A model generated the notes under the pieces. It was given only the letters and a program-made list of their open reading frames with translations, did no database searches and had not been told where the DNA came from. This document shows positions 19,497-31,282 of a stretch of DNA of 64,000 nucleotides, piece after piece. Position 1 is the stretch's first letter. Each line of letters starts with the position of its first letter. A program made the translations under genes and the position numbers. Source of the DNA: Metopolophium dirhodum (lineage: Eukaryota; Arthropoda; Insecta; Hemiptera; Aphididae); contig NC_083560.1 of the NCBI RefSeq assembly GCF_019925205.1, forward strand, positions 97,120,083 through 97,184,082. The letters run 5' to 3'.

Positions 19497-22400
19497 ATGA
19501 AGCCAACAAAAACTAGAGGAATGACATCCAAAAAAAAGGCATTGAAAAATGTCATGAAAAGCCGTTTGAAAAAGACAAAACCCAAACTGGAATATAGGTG
19601 AGATTATTGTGGTTATAATGAATATTATGTGGTATGATGTAAATAAAATGTGTATTTTTTGAATAGATTCCCCAAACCTGGCGATTGTGTTGTAAGCCCC
19701 TCAAATTTGGTTGCAGATTTTACTTTGACTGATTCATCAGATTCATCAAATAATGTTATAAGAGTTAGGTAAAATAAATAATTCATACTTATACTACATA
19801 TCATAAATATATATAGGTATTCATAACTTATAATTAATACTACCACTTTATTTATTTTAATACAATAATATAGTACTCCTACACCGGCTAGACTCATTGA
19901 AAATGTTTTGAGTCCCCCAACTTTGGTTACCGACGGTTTCAGTCCTGAAGCTTCGTCGTCTATTCTTATAATAGATAGGTAATGTGAAAAACTAATTTAA
20001 ATTTCTTTAAGCTTTCTTATATAAGTAAACAGTAAACATTTTTACGTATATTTTACATTTATATAACGTTTATTTTTGGTACCTACAAAATTCGTGTAAG
20101 ATATGAATTTTTTTGTGTAAGATATGAATTTTTTTCGTATATAATATACCTACCATACATACGTAAATTAACAAATTTTAACGTTTATTAAACCGTTATT
20201 ATATAAAAATTAGCTACGTATAATATGTATTCAGTATTCACCAAAGTTACTCATTATATAAACGTATATTATATGTGATATATGTTTACTGGGTATTATA
20301 TGAATAAGAGAAATAAACATTTAATTTTTAATTTGTAGTTTGAATGATAACGTTGAAAATGAGAGTGATACATTTATGTCATCTACAGTAGTTAATGAAG
20401 TTGAACCTGAAAATGGGTAGGCTGATTTTTATGTAACTACTATAATTTATATTTTTGGACATTTTAAAATGTCTGTTTACTTATTATTTACCAGTCTTGT
20501 AAAGAATCTTTTATTTCGTATTCGAATCATATGCGTAGAATGAAGGGGCTAAAGGGGCTCGGATTTATTTTTAACCTCCCTGTAACAAAATGTTATAGAT
20601 TCTGAACGGAATGATGAATGTATTGATTTTAAAATGATAATTGATTTTATTTGGTGTGTTTGTCATTACGTTTTAGGGGGCAGAAAAAGTGCTCCGATTT
20701 TCTCGATCAGCAACATTTCTGTGTTTTTTTATTTATTTATTTTTTTTTTTTTTGTGTCTGTCATCACGTTTTGAGGCAGTAAAAGTGCTCCAATTTTCTC
20801 AATCAGCAACTTTTCTGATAGGAAAGTGAATCTAGTTGGTACTTTGAGGGGTCAAAAGTAAAAAAATTTCAATACTTTTTAAACGCAGCGGGTTTACCTA
20901 ATGAATCTGATTTGATTAATTTACAATTTATTTTATTAGTACATTTTTAATATTTAAATTCATAAAAAGTAATTTAAAATATATAAAAAGAAGTCAATAA
21001 TAACACTACTAGGAATTTATATAAAGTCATATATTAAATTTATTATACCATGAACATTGAACACTACACTATCCAGTAAATAATACAAATAGGCGTCACA
21101 TTAATTATAAGTTCATAAAAAAGAGGAAGTGAGGAATTCTTTAAGGTGTTTCTACGGTGACATACAAAAATTATCAAAATTTACCAAATTTACAGAGTTT
21201 ACGTACATTTAAGAAAATTTTTCTCGGTAAATAACCAAAAAAAAAATTGACGTAAATTTTACATCTCTACAAAAAACCAAGGAAACCCTGGATAATTTTA
21301 CGCAACGATTTTTTTTCGCGATTTTTCTAATTGATATAACACATAAAATAATAACCGCAGAGACATGAAATTTTCACTAAACTTTTATACAAGCAATATC
21401 AATACATCATCAAATTTTCAAAATATTTTGACTTTTTTTGAGCTATTTATAAGCAAAAGAAATGTTCGGTTTTTCCAAATTTTTTTTTTTTAAATATCGA
21501 TAAGAAAAATTTCGTTGGGTCAAATTTCTTGAAAATAATACAAGATTCCTCACAAGTTTATAAACTAGCAGATTAAAAATAATAAAAATACATAGGCACA
21601 ATTTTTTTTTATAAGCATTTAAACATTAAATTTTGGCCAAAATTCATGATTGAACGTTTGCAAATGGTTTTGTTGTTAAAAAGTCATAAAATGTTCAGTT
21701 TTAATATTTAAGGATTGAAAAATGAATGCAAGGGTTTTTGTAAACAGTTTATAATTTAACCAAAAAATCAGAAGAAAGTATTCAAATTATAATTTTTTAT
21801 AGACCTTTTTAGTAAAAATTTGGACGTCAAAATATCGAACATTTGCAATTGTTTTGTAGTTAAATATGTATAAAATGTTTAGTTTTTATAACTAAGGATT
21901 GAAAATTGAAAACAAGGTTTTTCGTAAGTTGTTCTAAAAGTTGGTCTTAAGTTGTAATTTTTACAAAATCTCCGTTCATAATCTTTTTCTTTGTAAACAA
22001 TGATTTATCATTTAATTCAAATGTAATACATCCATCACAGTGATCTAATCAATGAAAAGGTTCACTCAAACCTACTATACAGCAGAGCTTTATTTTTAAT
22101 TAATTAATTATTTTTTTATTTAAAAGTATTAAGAAAAGTATAAAATACTTTTATTCGAATACTTATACCAGAATACTTTACAAGAATGTTATTTGCTTTG
22201 GTAATTACCTCAAAATAAGTTCATTCAATTGATGGATATTATTTATATTCTTTAGCAACTCTTTTGAGATACAAGGAAGAAGGTTCATAGATATCGGCCA
22301 TCTTTTTAAATCAATTCAAAGTATTCGACATGAAGCTTTTGATTGTACATTTGCTTAGATTTAGTAAAAGAAATTCGCAAAGGATATTTTAGTAAATTTA

Positions 22401-25254
22401 TTTTCAAATGCAAAATGTGTTGTAAGATGGAAGTAATTAGTTCAGAACCAGAAGAAAAATCATCAGCATTAAAAATAAATACGGCAATTGTTTCGAGTGT
22501 TATCAATACTGGTCAAGGCTATGCACAACTCGAACAATTTTCAGCCATTTTAAATATGCCTTGTATGTCAAATAATACTTATCAAAAAGAACACGAACTA
22601 ATAAGTGGGTATATAGAAACAACTATGTGGCAATCTCTTGAAATAGCGGGTAAAGAAGAGGCTAATATGGCAATCGAAAGAGGTGATATAAATAAGGATG
22701 GAGTACCGTTAATTACAGTGGTGGCTGATGGAGCATGGTCGAAACGTTCTTACAAATCAAATTATAATGCTTTATCTGGCGTTGTGAGTTTTTTATCATT
22801 TAATTTTTAAATAATAACATAATTTCAATATGTTAACTTTTGTATTATAAATATATATATTTATACATTCGTAGGCATGTATTATCGGTTACCAGACTGG
22901 AAAAGTGTTATATTTAGGAGTTCGCAATAAAATATGTTCCGTTTGTAACAAAGCTGAGTTCTTGTCAAAAGAACCTAATCCACATAAATGTTACAAAAAT
23001 TGGTCAGGAACTTCGACTTCAATGGAAGCTGATATTATTGTTGATGGTTTTTCCCATAGCATGGATATGCATGGGTTAATTTATGACAAATTAATTGGTG
23101 ACGGTGACAGCAGTGTTATGAAAAAATTATCAATTGCCAAACCATATGGGATTGAACACCGTATAAAAAAAATTGAATGTTCTAATCACATACTTCGTAA
23201 CTACTGTAATCGACTACGAGATATATCTATTCGACGAAAAAATAATTCAGGCTCTATAATTCCTGGGTATCATCGAATTAAATTAAAAGACAATATATTA
23301 CGATTAAGGTAGGTACATGCAGTTTATACCTCTATAACACTTATATTGTGTCAAAGATAATTTAAAATATCATTAAGTACAAACTTTACACTTAGATATG
23401 CCATAACAGAAGCGTCGAAATACTGGAAGTCAAATAAATTACTTTCTCAGAGTGAAAAAGTTCAGTTTCTGAAAGCTGATATTTTGAATAGTCCTCGACA
23501 TGTTTTTGGTGATCATGAAAAGTGCGCTAGGTAAAATTAATTACCTACTATAAACAAAATAAATAAACAGTAAATACATTACTAATGGACTCGTTTTTCT
23601 TTTAATTGTTAGCTATTTTTGTAAAGGCTACAAACCAAATGAGACAAATTTAGTTCCTGAATTTAGGCTGAGTGGTCTTTGGGATGAATTGTCGGGCGCA
23701 ATTAATTTAGTTGCCCACCATAGTGACAGTTTGCTGTACAGTGTAAATAATAATTGCGCTGAAGCTTACAATAGTGTAATAGCAAAATACGTTGGAGGCA
23801 AAAGAGTTAATTATTCTCTACGAGGTAACTGTATATATTAAATATCTTATAAATAATTATATTTATAAGATATGTTAATATGTATATTGTATATTTCATC
23901 AGTAAATTGTGTTGACATAATAAAATATTTGCAAGAGATTGTATCTTATCAGTTTTTTTTATCGATTTATACACGAATAAATTTATAATTTGTAGGATCT
24001 TATAAGACACGATGTAATACAGCAGTGATTTCTTATAACTATGGTCCTGATTACTTACACAGGCTACACAAAAATGCTACCAAATTCAGTCCTGGTAGAT
24101 TTACTAAAAAATATATAGAAATTAAAAAAAAAAAAAGAATCTGTGAAACAAGAAGACAACTTGAATTTAGGTAAAACGTAATATATTATAGTTAATTTAA
24201 TTTTAGCCTATTAAAAAAATTGTATTTTAAGAAATAAATTCAACAATAATAAAAAAAAGAAGACGGTGACTGCAGGTCCTGATAAGGATTATGGAGATGT
24301 TGATGATATTGGTTGCAGCGTTCTAAATTTGACAGATGAAGAGGTTGAAGGGAAAAAAAAAATTTTGTTAAGCAGCCTTCAGTTAGATTTGACAGAAATA
24401 ATATCTCTAGAAAGACGAACCATTGGTCAATCCTTAAATGAGATTTGGAAACAAGAGCGAAAATTTAGGTTGACTGCTTCAAATTTTGGCCGGATATGTG
24501 CTCTAAGACCTAAGACATCCAGGACCAACACATTAAAATATATATTGTACAGTGACGATTTAGTGGGTACAACGGCCGCGATGAAGTTAATATGAATATA
24601 GTAATAATTTATAAACATTTAGTAATTAAAATAAATTTACTCATTTAATAGGTATGGTATCCAATATGAGAGTGTAGCAAAAGACGCTTTTGAAGCTATT
24701 ACAAAAATAAAAATTACGCCTTGTGGAATGTTTGTCGATCAATGTTTTAATTTTTTAGCTGGAAGTCCAGATGGTATCATCGGAGATGATGGTATCATTG
24801 AAATAAAATGCCCTCCTAGCATAAAAAATACTACCCCTCAAGAAGCTGCTAAAATGAAAACCATAAAATATTTAATTATTAATAAAAATGGAGAAGTAGA
24901 ATTAAAACGTACTTTTCAGTACTATTACCAAGTACAAGGGCAGTTACACATTACTCAAAGACAGTATTGTTATTTTATAGTGTGGACTCCCAACGGTACC
25001 TATTTTCATTAATATTCTATGTATATAAATATATTTACAATTTTAAATTTACTGTATACATTTTATATAGTTATTAAAATGTTTAAATAATATTTGCAGG
25101 ATTATTTTTCGAAAAAATTATTCGTGATGACAATTTTTGGAAAGAAAAAATGGAGAATCAACTTTTTTCATTTTATATGGATTATATGCTTCCCGAAATT
25201 GTCAATCCAAAAATTGATTTAATATCAAATTGTTACCGCAGAATATGCAACTAG
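19497..25254 (+). pseudogene. multi-exon Mutator-like transposase + YqaJ nuclease gene, frameshifted
   Basis: Twelve exons with GT-AG junctions in compatible phases: 19497-19597, 19667-19768, 19874-19978, 20339-20416, 22256-22783, 22875-23308, 23396-23530, 23613-23824, 23996-24170, 24232-24585, 24652-24995, 25100-25254. The middle exons encode a Mutator-type transposase core with candidate catalytic acids in VVADGAW and GDGDSSV. The last three carry a YqaJ-type exonuclease signature: ERKFRLTASNFGRI and then LAGSPDG with EIKCP. Insects, aphids in particular, carry many genes of this architecture. In exon 5 the frame shifts near 22340-22352 and meets stops; a single lost base would explain it, so this copy is probably dead. 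It reads as a host mobile element or element-derived gene inside the viral region. Confidence 0.75.
20417..22255 (+). other. long intron of the transposase-like gene
   Basis: Lies between the predicted fourth and fifth exons. AT-rich; it includes two related segments, near 20680-20720 and 20755-20815, sharing 'agtgctcc(g/a)attttctc(g/a)atcagcaac', which suggests a small internal duplication. No coding region seen. Confidence 0.5.
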
Positions 25255-27083
25255 TTATTATTAAAAATAAATGTGCCATTATAAATTGTTTGTAGGAACA
25301 ATAAATTATAATTGAAATGTTTGAGTTTTGTTATATTTTTTTAAAATATATTCATTTCTATTGACTATTTTATTTGTAATTTAAAAAGTAATTAGGCTAT
25401 TAATATAAATCAAGCTCTGTACTAGATACATTGTTGTACTTTAAATATTGGTACACATATCAAAGTTAAGAGGAGCTTTAGTTAATTAGTAGGTTGTGAG
25501 CGCAAAGCTAGGAGCGAGTGCGCTGCGTGCATAAAATTATATGGGCGGGGATACATTGACACGAAACGCACAGTATGACTATCCGTGGAATAATAATGCG
25601 CTGCTCCCGACACTCGGACACTACGGCACGCCGACCTAGTCACAGAGATGATGGGCGTGGTTACGGCCTGCCGCGACGGCGGTGATACAGCGAACAACGC
25701 CATCTCTGGAGCGTTGTATACGTTTTAATTTTGGTGTGCAGGCGCCTTAATAGAAATAGATAATATTCAAAAGACAAGAAAAAAAATATAAACAGTAAAA
25801 AGATCTACTATACGTTTTTGGGTATTGATATGGGATTAAAATACAATATTATAAAATAAATAAAACTTGTTAGTATATTAATAATAGATTTCATTTGAGT
25901 TACTTTCAAAAACTTAATATGTATACAAATATGCGATCTATATTTGAAAAAAGATTGTAAAAAAATTTTATAAACATATATACTAAATATATCATAATAT
26001 TATAATTGAAGTCAACAATATTAATGATATTATAATACGTTGCGTTCAAAACATATTATGTTAAATTCAAAAAGGTTTTAAACATATTACATAATATTGA
26101 TTACAGTCCAGTTTAAAATATTAAAAAACATGAATTAAATAGAACTAAACTATCCATTTTGTATCGATTATGTATTAATACAGTAAACGCGTATAGTGAA
26201 ACTATATAATATAATATCTTTGCAAAATTGGGGATAATATTAAAATTTTTTACTGTTATTATTATTATTATTATTCATAGTTTTTTTTTTAGAAAATTAC
26301 AATACGTTAATATATATAATATAAATTTTTCAAAATAAAAAAAATTAGTAAACAAACGTATTAAAGATATGGATGTCGAATAATACTATTATATAATATA
26401 AATAAATTATCAAAAACTTGTTTAAAAATTTTTACAATTTAAATTAAACATATTGAAGAATATGGTTTATTGTATGTTATATTTGTTATTATATGTTTAA
26501 ATGTTTAAAAAATGAATTAAAAAAATATTGAATTAAACCATTTTACCCGATTTCGTACAGTGTTTTACAAAAACTTTAATAAAAATTGAATATGTTTGGA
26601 CACTGAAACAAAAAAATATGTACATTATAAATCATTGTTTTGCTCAGAATTTAAAATAACACTCACCGATAAATACTTAGTACTTTAGTAGTCTTTTAAT
26701 TTTTTTGAATTCGCTGTCTTTCATGCACATCATCATCATCATTCTAATCAAATTGTACATTTTCAGTTAATTATTCATTGACAATGTAGATTTATAAAAA
26801 CAAGACAATGCAAAATAAAATATAAATAAAACACAAACTTTTGCTTTTTTTTTCGAAAAATAAAAACTCAAATATTTACATTTAATTAAGTTTAATGTAA
26901 ATATTTTAGAAAATATCCATTGTAACAACGCTTGGATGTTCGATTGTATAACTGTGACTTACACTTACTTACTTACAGTATTTATAGTCTATTACTCAAC
27001 AGATGTTACAATTACAATTTAAAAAAAGTGGTGGTGGTGGTGATAGTTGTTGTTGTATAATATTTACAAACAAACGGTTTATT
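25255..27083. other. non-viral interval, no gene seen
   Basis: A GC-richer patch at 25480-25745 ends in sequence unlike its surroundings and may be the edge of a mobile element; I could not find a matching inverted copy on the left. From 25750 to 27080 the sequence is AT-rich with TTA-type microsatellites and no gene. Confidence 0.5.
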
Positions 27084-28589
27084 TCATTTTTGTAACGTTT
27101 TATCACATACATATTGATTTAATTCAGTATTAAACGAAAACGTTACATCGGTCTTATTTATTTTCAATACTCGATATAATTGTTCGTCTGCCAAGTCTTC
27201 AAAAGACGCTATAATCGGAATATTGTCAAGATTCATTACATATGCCGATCCTTCTTCGTGTTTGTAAATCGATATAATATTTGAATAAATCAACGGAAAC
27301 GTTATATTGTAATCAATTTGTCGTACTTCGGTTTGACCGTATAAATCGTATTCTATATGTATACTTTTTTTATTTTTTCTTTCAATAGTCAACGTTGACC
27401 GGTTTGGCAGAACGTATTCCAAATCGACGTCTTTGCTTTTATTCACAATATCTATGCGTAAAATTATTTTATTTGTTTCGCTATTCATTACTATGTACTC
27501 TGTAACAGTATAATTTCCAAATTCTGCAATTTCATAAGTTTGATACATAAATCCTAAATTTTTGTAATGCATCACGAAAGAATTTGCAGATACGGGTAAA
27601 TTTCCCACTAAACTTTCGTTTTGTTTGACTTGGGCCGTAGGTGCGTTGGGAACAGACGTTTCGCCAAACAAACCTATTAAGCCGGGCATTGGATATTTAA
27701 GTTGTTCCTCGACAGATTCTTTTGTGTGTACAACACGATATTGTACCCAAAATCGAGCTAAATACCGCGTGTTGGCGTTTGATTGACAATAAGCCAAATG
27801 CGATGCTTGTGCTCGTACGTTAAATTGTCTGTCTGACGTAAAAAACCGTATATACCGGGAAAACGGCCGAACACGGATGCCAAACGGAGCGTCTGGTTCT
27901 ATAAATGATTTATTTGTAGTTTTACACCCAAAAAGCCCAATATTGCCCAGAGGTATAGTGGGATGTAGTAATATTTTATTGACAATCGGCCAAACATCTT
28001 TTAATGTTTGTTTATCGCGTAATGAATTATCCATGTAATAATAATAAAGAGTTTTTTCAGAAATAGTTTCTAAAAGCGTGCAATACGTTGGAATTGGTGG
28101 TTTGTAACTGATCCAAGAACCGTCTATATGCAATCCGGAATCGTTAACTTTATACGTAATCGTAGCTAAAACGTTTTTACGAGCATTTATGTATTGTTTA
28201 TTTTGAACAGCCGTGTCCAAAGAGTTGAGAAAATAAGATGCTAATAACCACGGTCCGAGTAGTTGTGCCGAATGGTACGAATGACGATTTGTGTTAAAAA
28301 CGTGCGCTGGGTCCGGTATTATTTTCATTATTATTTCTGATATCTTTTCACGATTAATCGAATCTCTGAGCAATAAATATTGTGCCAAAAACGAGGCCAT
28401 CAATACAAAACTATATAGATTTTTACCCCAAGGTTGTTTTTCAAATTTTGCTGGACTTTTAACGTCAAAAACCGTTAAAACTCTGCTAATAAAATCATCA
28501 ACGTACGCTTTTATTGTCGAAACTTCAGACTCGTATTCTGAGATATTTTTTAATTTTTGAGTATGTAAAAATCTCACGGCTTCCAACAT
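27084..28589 (-). CDS. odv-e66: ODV-E66-like protein, C-terminal part (501 codons)
   Basis: Long open frame starting at ATG 28589 and ending at TAA. The first 200 residues look like the alpha-helical toroid of polysaccharide lyases, and the rest is beta-rich, which is the layout of ODV-E66. ODV-E66 is a baculovirus/nudivirus occlusion-derived-virus envelope protein that in baculovirus has chondroitin lyase activity and helps virions pass the gut peritrophic barrier. Key landmarks are HSYHSAQLLGPWLLASY (about 103-119) and GIRVRPFSRYIRFFTSD (about 237-253). The frame continues upstream, after one TGA and six codons, into the 191-codon frame, so this is the larger part of an interrupted gene. 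The assignment is from architecture and remembered family features, not a search. Confidence 0.65.
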   Translation of the reverse strand: MLEAVRFLHTQKLKNISEYESEVSTIKAYVDDFISRVLTVFDVKSPAKFEKQPWGKNLYSFVLMASFLAQYLLLRDSINREKISEIIMKIIPDPAHVFNTNRHSYHSAQLLGPWLLASYFLNSLDTAVQNKQYINARKNVLATITYKVNDSGLHIDGSWISYKPPIPTYCTLLETISEKTLYYYYMDNSLRDKQTLKDVWPIVNKILLHPTIPLGNIGLFGCKTTNKSFIEPDAPFGIRVRPFSRYIRFFTSDRQFNVRAQASHLAYCQSNANTRYLARFWVQYRVVHTKESVEEQLKYPMPGLIGLFGETSVPNAPTAQVKQNESLVGNLPVSANSFVMHYKNLGFMYQTYEIAEFGNYTVTEYIVMNSETNKIILRIDIVNKSKDVDLEYVLPNRSTLTIERKNKKSIHIEYDLYGQTEVRQIDYNITFPLIYSNIISIYKHEEGSAYVMNLDNIPIIASFEDLADEQLYRVLKINKTDVTFSFNTELNQYVCDKTLQK

Positions 28590-28607
28590 GACCGTACATA
28601 TATTAGA

Positions 28608-29183
28608 TCAATCTTCACTTTTGGTGTTCCAATCTTTATATATTCCAGTGTTTGTCAGAGTCTCGACATTTTGTATTTTATAACCGTTTAAATTTGTTGG
28701 TAAACGAGGGTATTGTGGTATATATCGACGGGCTCGGTTCAAATCTAACACGCGATCGATTGTCATGTTTTCTGTAAATTGTTGATTATTATCGAAGATT
28801 ATTTTATTTAAAGTAAGCGACACGTCTTTGTTTACCGATATTATTGTACTGTTTTCGTAAATTTGTTCCATGTTATTTTTCGAATCAACGTCTATAATTT
28901 TTTGTCCGTCATCGGTCGGATGTTTTTCTGCTATCGGATTTACCGTCAAAACGTCATTGTCGATTGATCTTTTAACGTTATTTTTTTCTTCATAATCTTT
29001 TGCTTTGACTAGTTTTATATTTTCAACAGGTATTTGAGTAATTACATGTGTAAAATTGTTTCGTACAATTAAACCGAAAATTAGTAAAAAAATCAAAACA
29101 ATTATTACAACAATACCCAACACTATGGGTAATCGTATACATTTTTCGCGATGTATTACATTTCGAGTATTATCCATATCCAT
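28608..29183 (-). CDS. odv-e66: ODV-E66-like protein, N-terminal membrane-anchor part (191 codons)
   Basis: Starts at ATG 29183. After REKCIRLPIVLGIVV comes one transmembrane helix (about residues 18-42), then a polar linker with N-glycosylation sites; the last 40 residues are rich in Arg/Pro/Tyr. The frame ends at a TGA (28610-28608). The 501-codon frame that follows is in the same reading frame, only six sense codons later. Together the two make about 699 codon positions, the usual size of ODV-E66 (about 700 residues with an N-terminal anchor). Either the gene is inactivated by one nonsense change, or the stop is read through, or the two parts are made separately. The anchor resembles the small protein at 4857-5081. 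Confidence 0.65.
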   Translation of the reverse strand: MDMDNTRNVIHREKCIRLPIVLGIVVIIVLIFLLIFGLIVRNNFTHVITQIPVENIKLVKAKDYEEKNNVKRSIDNDVLTVNPIAEKHPTDDGQKIIDVDSKNNMEQIYENSTIISVNKDVSLTLNKIIFDNNQQFTENMTIDRVLDLNRARRYIPQYPRLPTNLNGYKIQNVETLTNTGIYKDWNTKSED

Positions 29184-29545
29184 ATATTTATAATAATTTA
29201 TATTCTATTCTGCAGTTATGGATTACGTAACACGAAAACGTTTTCGTTAATCAGACTAATCTATATTTGTGATGAAAAATGTAATGTAATGTATTGTTGA
29301 TTTAACGCTATATTAATAACGAATATTGTACTTTTTTTTTTTTACATCAAATAATCAAGTTGTTACAGTTTATCAAATGCGATTATTTTTAATAAAACAA
29401 TAATGATTATTTTATGAGTTTAATTCAAAAAAAAAAAATATTGATTAAGTTTTGAAAAAACCAGGTTGGTATCTAATTATTACCGGATATTTATCAAATT
29501 TTGGATCATACGGTTGTCTCAAAGTGCAATTAATGTAGAATAAAT
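29184..29545. other. intergenic, AT-rich
   Basis: Upstream region of the ODV-E66-like gene. AT-rich with homopolymer tracts; no gene. It leads into the satellite-like block. Confidence 0.5.
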
Positions 29546-29549
29546 AAAG

Positions 29550-29775
29550 TATGTTCCGAACAGGGTGAGACTCTCAGCGATTTTTATGCTTTTCGATTGA
29601 CGAAAAAAAAAAAATAAAAAGTCTATAGACATATTATGAGAAGGAGGGGTGAATTGTTGCGCGGGAAAGGAACGGCGCAAGCGCGTACCGACGACTGTCA
29701 AAAAAAAAGTGGGGACGACGTCGACCGTCGCGCGCCGGCGGAACCGGTACGCGGCGTACGTACTCTTGTCCCCTG
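29550..29775. repeat. single diverged copy of the right-end satellite unit
   Basis: Matches the GC-rich core of the 55.3-64 kb array in the same orientation. Shared landmarks in order are ctctcagcgattttta, acatattatgaga, cggcgcaagcgcgtaccgac, gtggggacgacgtcg and cgcgccggcggaaccggtac. Point differences are scattered, and about 24-26 bp absent from the satellite copies are inserted after the gagaagga position. It sits directly beside the hr-like palindromes and between viral genes. No gene; the GC-rich frames are by-products. Confidence 0.85.
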
Positions 29776-29780
29776 AAAAA

Positions 29781-31158
29781 AAGACAGTACGTAGGTCTCT
29801 TAATTATTAAGGTAATATTACATGAAATGTTAATTGTATATGACAAAGAGAAATATTACATTCGGCATGTCGATATTGAGTATATTAATATTCTGAACGT
29901 AACACGTGAAAAAAAATATTTTCAGTTTTTAGAGACAGTACGTAGGTCTCTGAAACCAAATATGATAAATTTAGATTTAATTCTGTACTAAATTTTTACG
30001 TATCAATATTTATAATAATAATAATAATAATAATAATATGTACTTAACCAGTGTATAATGAAACTATTAATTAAAAAATATAAAAACAATTTTTTTAACT
30101 TTTGGAAGACAGTATGTAGGTCTCTAAACGTGCTAAATTTAGATTTTCAACCTTATTTGTAAAAAAAAAAATATTTTTACATAATATTAATTGTACGCAC
30201 ACAAAGACGTTTTGTAATTCTCTATAATAAAATTATAGATCGAAAAGTATAAAAAAAATTTTTAACTTTTGGAAGACAGTATGTAGGTCTCTAAACGTTC
30301 TAAATTTAGATTTTCAACCTAATTTGTAAAAAAAAAAAATATTTTTACATAATATTAATATTGTATACACACACAAAGACGTTTTGTAATTCTCTATAAT
30401 AAAATTATAGATCGAAAAGTATAACAAAATTTTTTAACTTTTGAGAGACAGTATGTAGGTCTCTGAATCTGTTAAATTTAGGTTTTAAACATTATTACAT
30501 AATATTTATACGTACTCAAAGACGTTTTATAATAATTCTCTATCGCAAAAGTCTGTATAATATTATCAAAACACTTTACGAGAAAAAATTGAATTGTAAT
30601 ATTTATATCAAGTTTCGGGAGACAGTAGGTGAGTCTCCGCAGTAAAAATATTCTAAATTTAGATTTTGTCAAACAAAAAAAAAAAAATTAATTTTAAATT
30701 CGCGGGTTCAACGGTTTATTCACATGTACTAACAATGATTTCACGTAGAAAAAGACGGTAGTTAGGTATCCAGATCAAAAATTCTAAACCCAAAAAAATA
30801 TTTAATTTCAAAAGACAGTACGTAAGTCTCCAAATTTAAAAATATTATAGGTAAACGCGGTAAGTCACCACAACAAAGAGTTTTAAACGCTGTTCCATAA
30901 GTCGAGAACAGTGTTGGTCTCCGAGTCGAAAATTATTGTAAACGTTCAATCGTAGAAAATTAATAATAAAGTCTTACGAGACAGTAGGTAGGTCTCTGAA
31001 TTGAAAAATCGTAAACATTACTCGTCGAATAATAATGAAAAATCTTACAGTCTCCAAAAAGAGACGGTAGGTATGTCTCTGTATCGTAAAATATTCAGCC
31101 TTGGAAAACAAGCAGTAAAAAATATTTTCAAATACCAAGAGACAGTAGGTGAGTCTCC
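29781..31158. repeat. hr-like array of about twelve imperfect palindromes
   Basis: A roughly 21-bp imperfect palindrome with arms AGAGAC/GTCTCT around a centre like AGTAGGTAG recurs at about 29781, 29931, 30104, 30271, 30443, 30617, 30751, 30811, 30904, 30978, 31061 and 31138. The spacing is about 150-174 bp in the first half and 60-93 bp in the second. Between the third, fourth and fifth copies the flanking sequence is also repeated (units of about 170 bp). Baculovirus homologous regions are similar tandem imperfect palindromes acting as enhancers and replication origins; the sequence here is unrelated, so function is inferred from layout. No genes lie inside. Confidence 0.8.
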
Positions 31159-31282
31159 GGATCAATAAAGGATGTTACTTTACCTGTTTGCCGATACGAC
31201 AAATAAAAATAAAAAATAACTCTATTATTATTACGATTTCTATGCTCCAATGTAAAATCAATATTATTGTCCGATTCATTCA

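Noticed and set aside
18700..25750. Terminal inverted repeats for the Mutator-like element
   Set aside because: I compared the GC-rich patches near 19.1 and 25.5 kb by eye and found no matching inverted ends.
29781..31158. CRISPR array
   Set aside because: Repeats are imperfect palindromes with variable spacing and similar spacers, in a eukaryotic/viral context without cas genes.
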